A DNA stretch of 37,171 bases from Balneolales bacterium. Its GTDB lineage: Bacteria > Bacteroidota > Rhodothermia > Balneolales > Cyclonatronaceae. Under the pieces are notes generated by a model that was given only the letters and a program-made list of their open reading frames with translations, did no database searches and was not told the origin of the DNA. The stretch is from NCBI GenBank assembly GCA_020832405.1, contig JAFIET010000037.1, forward strand, positions 1-37,171, in the 5' to 3' direction. The position numbers and the translations under genes are program-made. Within the stretch, counting starts at the first letter, position 1, and every line of letters begins with the position of its first letter. Positions 34,023-37,171 of the stretch are shown here, piece by piece.

Positions 34023-34066
34023 AAAAAGCCCGACCTGAGTATGCTTACACTCAGGCCGGGCTTTTT
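34023..34066. terminator. Bidirectional terminator after tRNA-Ser
   Basis: AAAAAGCCCGACCTGAGT (34023-34040) pairs with ACTCAGGCCGGGCTTTTT (34049-34066), with one mismatch. It has A/T runs on both sides, so it works for either strand. It lies just beyond the 3' end of the minus-strand tRNA. Confidence 0.8.
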
Positions 34067-34072
34067 GTTTTG

Positions 34073-34160
34073 CGGAGAAGGAGGGATTCGAACCCTCGGT
34101 ACCCGGTTAGGGCACACTCGCTTTCCAGGCGAGCCCATTCGACCGCTCTGGCACCTCTCC
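34073..34160 (-). tRNA. tRNA-Ser(GGA)
   Basis: Read on the minus strand, an 88-base tRNA starts GGAGAGG. It has a seven-pair acceptor stem with 34074-34080 (one G-U pair), anticodon stem CTCGC/GCGAG around the loop CTGGAAA (anticodon GGA, bases 34126-34124), the long variable arm of class II serine tRNAs, and the T-loop GTTCGAATCC. The discriminator is G (34073). CCA is not encoded. It reads UCC and UCU codons. No other tRNA is nearby. Confidence 0.96.
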
Positions 34161-34434
34161 ATTGGTCGAATCAAATTGAATCAAGATTTCAAATATACGG
34201 CAAGAGTGCGCCTGTTTCAAGCCCAAGTTATCCACAGAAAATCCTGTGTGAAGCAACGCGCTTAGCCGGACTGCGCTGCGCGCCGGTGTCTGTATCCCGC
34301 ATTCCTGTTGTGAAAGCTTTGACGTACAGCTTAGCATTTTTTAGCATATCCCGTGTTTTATATTGGTTTTTTTTCTGCAATTTCAGCCTTTAGTATATTT
34401 CCTCGTGTAAACCTCTGAACCTAATAATTAGCGT
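34161..34434. other. Intergenic between tRNA and peptidase gene
   Basis: It carries one perfect DnaA-box word, TTATCCACA (34228-34236), beside a small inverted repeat, CACAG / CTGTG (34233-34248). Near 34350-34405 there is A+T-rich sequence that probably holds the peptidase promoter. No gene is supported. Confidence 0.4.
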
Positions 34435-36081
34435 ATGAATCAGCTACTACGAAATATCGGGCTCAGCCTGCTGCTGTCCGCCTTTGTTTTTTCTGCACAA
34501 CCGGCTACGGCCCAATCTATCGATGAGCCAACGGTCGATATGGAAATGGTCGCCAAGTTTATTGAAGAAGGCATTGAGCGTTCTGAGATTATGGCGAAGG
34601 CGAGCTACCTCACCGATGTGATCGGGCCCCGCCTCACCAATTCCCCGCAAATGTACCGCGCCAACGAATGGGCCGCGGAAGTGATGGAAGGCTTCGGTCT
34701 TCAGAATGTGTATCAGCACGAGTGGGGGCCGTTTGGCCGTGGCTGGGAGCTTACCCGCTTTGCGATGCACGCCCAAAGCGAGCAGACTTATTTTCCGATA
34801 ATTGCCTATCCGAAAGCCTGGTCGCCGGGTTACGACGGGCCGGTTTCCGGTGAGGTTGTATTTCTGGAAATTACTGAGGAGAAAAACTTCGACTACTGGC
34901 GCGGCAAGCTCAGCGGCAAGTTTGTAATGATCGCCGAGCCCGCACAGCCGCAACTGCACTGGGATGCCATCGCACGCCGCCATACCGACGAAAGCCTGCT
35001 CCGCCTTGCCAACGCAACACAGCGCATCGCAAGCGGTCAGCAGGGTGGTCAGACACCCAACGCGGCCTTTATTGCGCGACAGCAGGCCGCTTACGAGCGT
35101 GCACAGTTCCTGATGGAGGAGCGCCCGCTTGCCATCCTCGATGAAAGCTACCGCGGCTGGAGCGGTCAGGTTGCCATTTCCGGTGCTACGCTTCCCGCGG
35201 CTCCGGGCACACCCTGGGCCGAGCGTCCGCGTCCGCACGAGGTAGATGCCCCGACCCCGGTTCCGCAAATTTCGCTGGCCCGTGAGCATTACGGCCGCAT
35301 CTACCGCATGCTTCAGCACGGCAAAACCGTAGAGCTGGAAATGGACCTGCGTGTACGGTTTCAGGATGAAAACCTGATGGGCTGGAACACCATTGGCGAA
35401 ATTCCCGGCACGGACCCTGATCTGAAAGATGAATTTGTGGTTATTGGTGCTCACATGGACAGCTGGCACACAGGTACCGGCGCGACCGATAACGCCGCCG
35501 GCTCCGTTGTTATGCTCGAAGCCATGCGCATTTTGCAGGCCGCCGGCGTTCAGCCGCGCCGCACCATTAAAATCGCCCTCTGGAGCGGTGAAGAGCAGGG
35601 CCTGATCGGGTCCCGCGAGTTCGTGGAAACCTACCTCGCCCGTCCCGAAGGTAACCCCGGTGCGCCTACATCCATCACCCGCCTTGACGGCTACGACAAG
35701 TTCTCGGCCTACTACAACGTGGATAACGGCGGCGGACAAATCCGTGGTATTTACTTGCAGCAGAACGATGCCGTCCGCAATCTGTTCCGCACCTGGCTGC
35801 TTCCGTTCGCCGAGTGGGGTACCGAAACCGTATCCTGGGCGAATACCGGCTCAACCGATCACGTCGTTTTCGACCGCGTGGGTCTGCCCGGCTTCCAGTT
35901 CATTCAGGATCCGCTCGAGTACTTCACGCTCAGCCATCACTCCAATATGGATACCTACGAGCGCCTCGTGCCGCAGGATCTGATGCGAAACGCGGTAATC
36001 GTAGCGACCTTCGCCTACCATACCGCCATGCTCGATGAGCGCCTCCCGCGCAAACCGGGTCCGGAGCTTACGGCCAACTAA
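34435..36081 (+). CDS. Secreted M28-family metallopeptidase
   Basis: 548 residues with a signal peptide (hydrophobic 8-22, cut near ATAQ). A prodomain and PA-like insertion occupy about 60-310. The M28 catalytic domain follows, with zinc ligands His340 (GAHMDSW), Asp352 (GATDNAAG), Glu386-Glu387 (SGEEQG), an aspartate in NVDNGGG and His in SHHSNMD near the end. Two zinc ions would be bound, and the glutamate acts as base. Such enzymes are exported aminopeptidases or carboxypeptidases that digest peptides in the periplasm or outside. All ligands appear intact. It is a single gene closed by a strong terminator. Confidence 0.93.
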   Translation: MNQLLRNIGLSLLLSAFVFSAQPATAQSIDEPTVDMEMVAKFIEEGIERSEIMAKASYLTDVIGPRLTNSPQMYRANEWAAEVMEGFGLQNVYQHEWGPFGRGWELTRFAMHAQSEQTYFPIIAYPKAWSPGYDGPVSGEVVFLEITEEKNFDYWRGKLSGKFVMIAEPAQPQLHWDAIARRHTDESLLRLANATQRIASGQQGGQTPNAAFIARQQAAYERAQFLMEERPLAILDESYRGWSGQVAISGATLPAAPGTPWAERPRPHEVDAPTPVPQISLAREHYGRIYRMLQHGKTVELEMDLRVRFQDENLMGWNTIGEIPGTDPDLKDEFVVIGAHMDSWHTGTGATDNAAGSVVMLEAMRILQAAGVQPRRTIKIALWSGEEQGLIGSREFVETYLARPEGNPGAPTSITRLDGYDKFSAYYNVDNGGGQIRGIYLQQNDAVRNLFRTWLLPFAEWGTETVSWANTGSTDHVVFDRVGLPGFQFIQDPLEYFTLSHHSNMDTYERLVPQDLMRNAVIVATFAYHTAMLDERLPRKPGPELTAN

Positions 36082-36384
36082 GCATTTCATAAGGGCTGGG
36101 TGCCATCACCCATGACTTCCCCGAAACATAAAAAAGCCTGCCTGAATTTTGTTCGGGCAGGCTTTTTGTGTTTATCTGCTTTTGCGGTTACTGCCAGCAA
36201 TTCGGAGGATTGGGACGGATTCCGGTGATGTAATTATGCTGCGAAAAAAAGCAGGGGACCGGCCGTTGGCCCGGGAGTTCTGAACTTTCACGGATGACCG
36301 TGATGCGCACGGAGTTTCCCCCCCAAAAATAATGTGACTCAGAGATGGCGGGAGGCCGGGTTTTGGGGTGAATTGTTGCGCTGC
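36082..36384. other. Intergenic between convergent genes
   Basis: This gap of 303 bases holds the terminator at 36131-36167. The rest shows only a small inverted repeat, CACGG / CCGTG (36289-36302), and no supported gene. Confidence 0.5.
36131..36167. terminator. Bidirectional terminator after M28 peptidase
   Basis: AAAAAGCCTGCCTGAA (36131-36146) pairs with TTCGGGCAGGCTTTTT (36152-36167), with one T-G pair and a five-base loop. It has a T run on both strands and can stop transcripts from the peptidase and from the convergent SDR gene. Confidence 0.85.
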
Positions 36385-37098
36385 TTAGTCGGGGCGCTTG
36401 GGATTGAGCGGGCGCAGGGTGATTTCATCAATCAGGAAATTATCCGGAGTTTCGAGGATGTGCACGATGGTGGAGGCTACGTCTTCGGCCTGCATCATGT
36501 TAGGATGCGCGCTTGACCCGGCGAGGTCGAAGAACTCGGTCGCAATGGAGCCAGGGAACACGCAGGTCACTTTGATGGCGTCGTAGCGCAGCTCCTTGAA
36601 GAGGGCATCGGAAAAGCCGCGGAGGCCGAACTTGGTTACGTTGTAGCCCGAAATGGTTGGATTGCCCATCAGGCCGGCTACGGATGCGATATTGATGATG
36701 TGGCAGTGCGCCGGGTTGGCCTTCATCAGCGGCACGATTTTGCGGGTGAGGTAGAAAACCCCGTTCAGGTTCACGTTCATCATGCTGTGCCAGTCGTCGA
36801 GGCTGAGGTCTTCCACGTTGCCGAATTTGCCGAGTCCGGCATTGTTGATGAGCGCATCGGGGTAATTCTCAGCACTGAAGGTAGTATCGACCCACGTACT
36901 AACCGCGGGCTCATCGGTGATATCGAGCACCACGGGGTGGAAGCTGTCGCCCAGCATTTCCTGCAGCTGCTGCAGGCGGTCCTGCCGGCGGGCGATGCCG
37001 TACACAATGCCACCTTTTTCGGTGATGGCTTTTGCAAATGCAGCGCCGATACCGCTGCTTGCCCCCGTAATGATAACTTTCTTGCCTGTGAGATTCAT
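36385..37098 (-). CDS. SDR-family NAD(P)-dependent oxidoreductase
   Basis: 237 residues. Classical short-chain dehydrogenase: TGASSGIG (11-18), NNAG (85-88), Ser139, Tyr152 and Lys156 in YNVTK. The IARR segment after the second strand (35-38) suggests NADP preference. The C-terminal part (SIATEFF, then LIDEITLRPLNP) resembles SDRs of the YdfG/serine or sepiapterin-reductase-like type. Substrate not assigned. Not a close copy of the DHRS7-like SDR at 332. Its promoter lies in the 73 bases at the right end of the window. Confidence 0.9.
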   Translation of the reverse strand: MNLTGKKVIITGASSGIGAAFAKAITEKGGIVYGIARRQDRLQQLQEMLGDSFHPVVLDITDEPAVSTWVDTTFSAENYPDALINNAGLGKFGNVEDLSLDDWHSMMNVNLNGVFYLTRKIVPLMKANPAHCHIINIASVAGLMGNPTISGYNVTKFGLRGFSDALFKELRYDAIKVTCVFPGSIATEFFDLAGSSAHPNMMQAEDVASTIVHILETPDNFLIDEITLRPLNPKRPD

Positions 37099-37171
37099 AA
37101 ACTCAGATTTTGGTGAACAGTTAAGGAATTTGATTATGCCCTGATAACATCACCCTGAAGCCCAATCGTTT

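Noticed and set aside
34228-34236. Perfect DnaA-box word TTATCCACA
   Set aside because: Only one copy, with no origin-like cluster or dnaA/dnaN nearby. Probably chance or a minor titration site.
34447-35739. 430-codon minus-strand frame opposite the M28 peptidase
   Set aside because: Shadow of the peptidase gene with the same composition effect.
1-37171. CRISPR array, prophage, insertion sequence or toxin-antitoxin pair
   Set aside because: I looked for regularly spaced repeats, transposase or integrase motifs and small paired genes on both strands and found none.

Overview
The window looks like ordinary chromosome from a Gram-negative bacterium of the Fibrobacteres-Chlorobi-Bacteroidetes (FCB) group. 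A Balneolota/Rhodothermota-type organism fits best. This placement is inferred from gene style, not from any database search. The supporting traits are a TonB receptor with an N-terminal carboxypeptidase-like domain, a TonB protein, a thioredoxin-like secreted protein, a patatin fused to an outer-membrane barrel, a small protein next to mutL that resembles a Bacteroidota family, and frequent TTG starts. Most of the window has GC-rich third codon positions. The stretch of about 25.2-29.8 kb is visibly richer in A+T. I see no prophage, insertion sequence, integrase, CRISPR array or toxin-antitoxin pair.

Layout. 0-4 kb: repeat-rich flank, an SDR oxidoreductase, a secreted M48 metalloprotease and a solitary ATP-grasp ligase. 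4-7.4 kb (minus strand): a predicted copper-import locus made of a Cys/His-rich secreted protein and an OprC/NosA-like TonB receptor that keeps both halves of the CxxxM-HxM copper site. 7.4-10.3 kb: a hotdog thioesterase, a serine hydrolase of the beta-lactamase fold, and a small ankyrin protein with its own promoter and terminator. 10.3-12.4 kb: the two-gene agmatine-to-putrescine module (N-carbamoylputrescine amidase, then agmatine deiminase). 12.5-18.5 kb: a co-directional housekeeping run of gatB, a cysteine-free thioredoxin-like secreted protein, tpiA, purD and a propeller lipoprotein. 18.5-22.2 kb: mutL between two tiny membrane proteins, then a convergent YdjM-type membrane hydrolase. 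22.4-27.2 kb: yajQ, then on the minus strand a LacI regulator overlapping purC, followed by a patatin-barrel fusion. 27.7-29.8 kb: a phytoene/squalene synthase and an alpha/beta-hydrolase-like protein without its nucleophile. 29.9-33.9 kb: accC, murQ, plsC and tonB in one run. 34.0-37.1 kb: tRNA-Ser(GGA), a secreted M28 peptidase and a second SDR.

Working together: TonB (33.2 kb) could energise the copper receptor (4-6.5 kb). purD and purC are two steps of IMP synthesis, and the LacI regulator coupled to purC may link purine supply to a signal. The M48 and M28 proteases, the serine hydrolase and the patatin-barrel protein form a set of exported hydrolases. No complete new system stands out. 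The best leads are the copper locus, the nucleophile-less hydrolase, the lacI-purC coupling, a MutL lacking the usual endonuclease motifs, and several dispersed inverted repeats.
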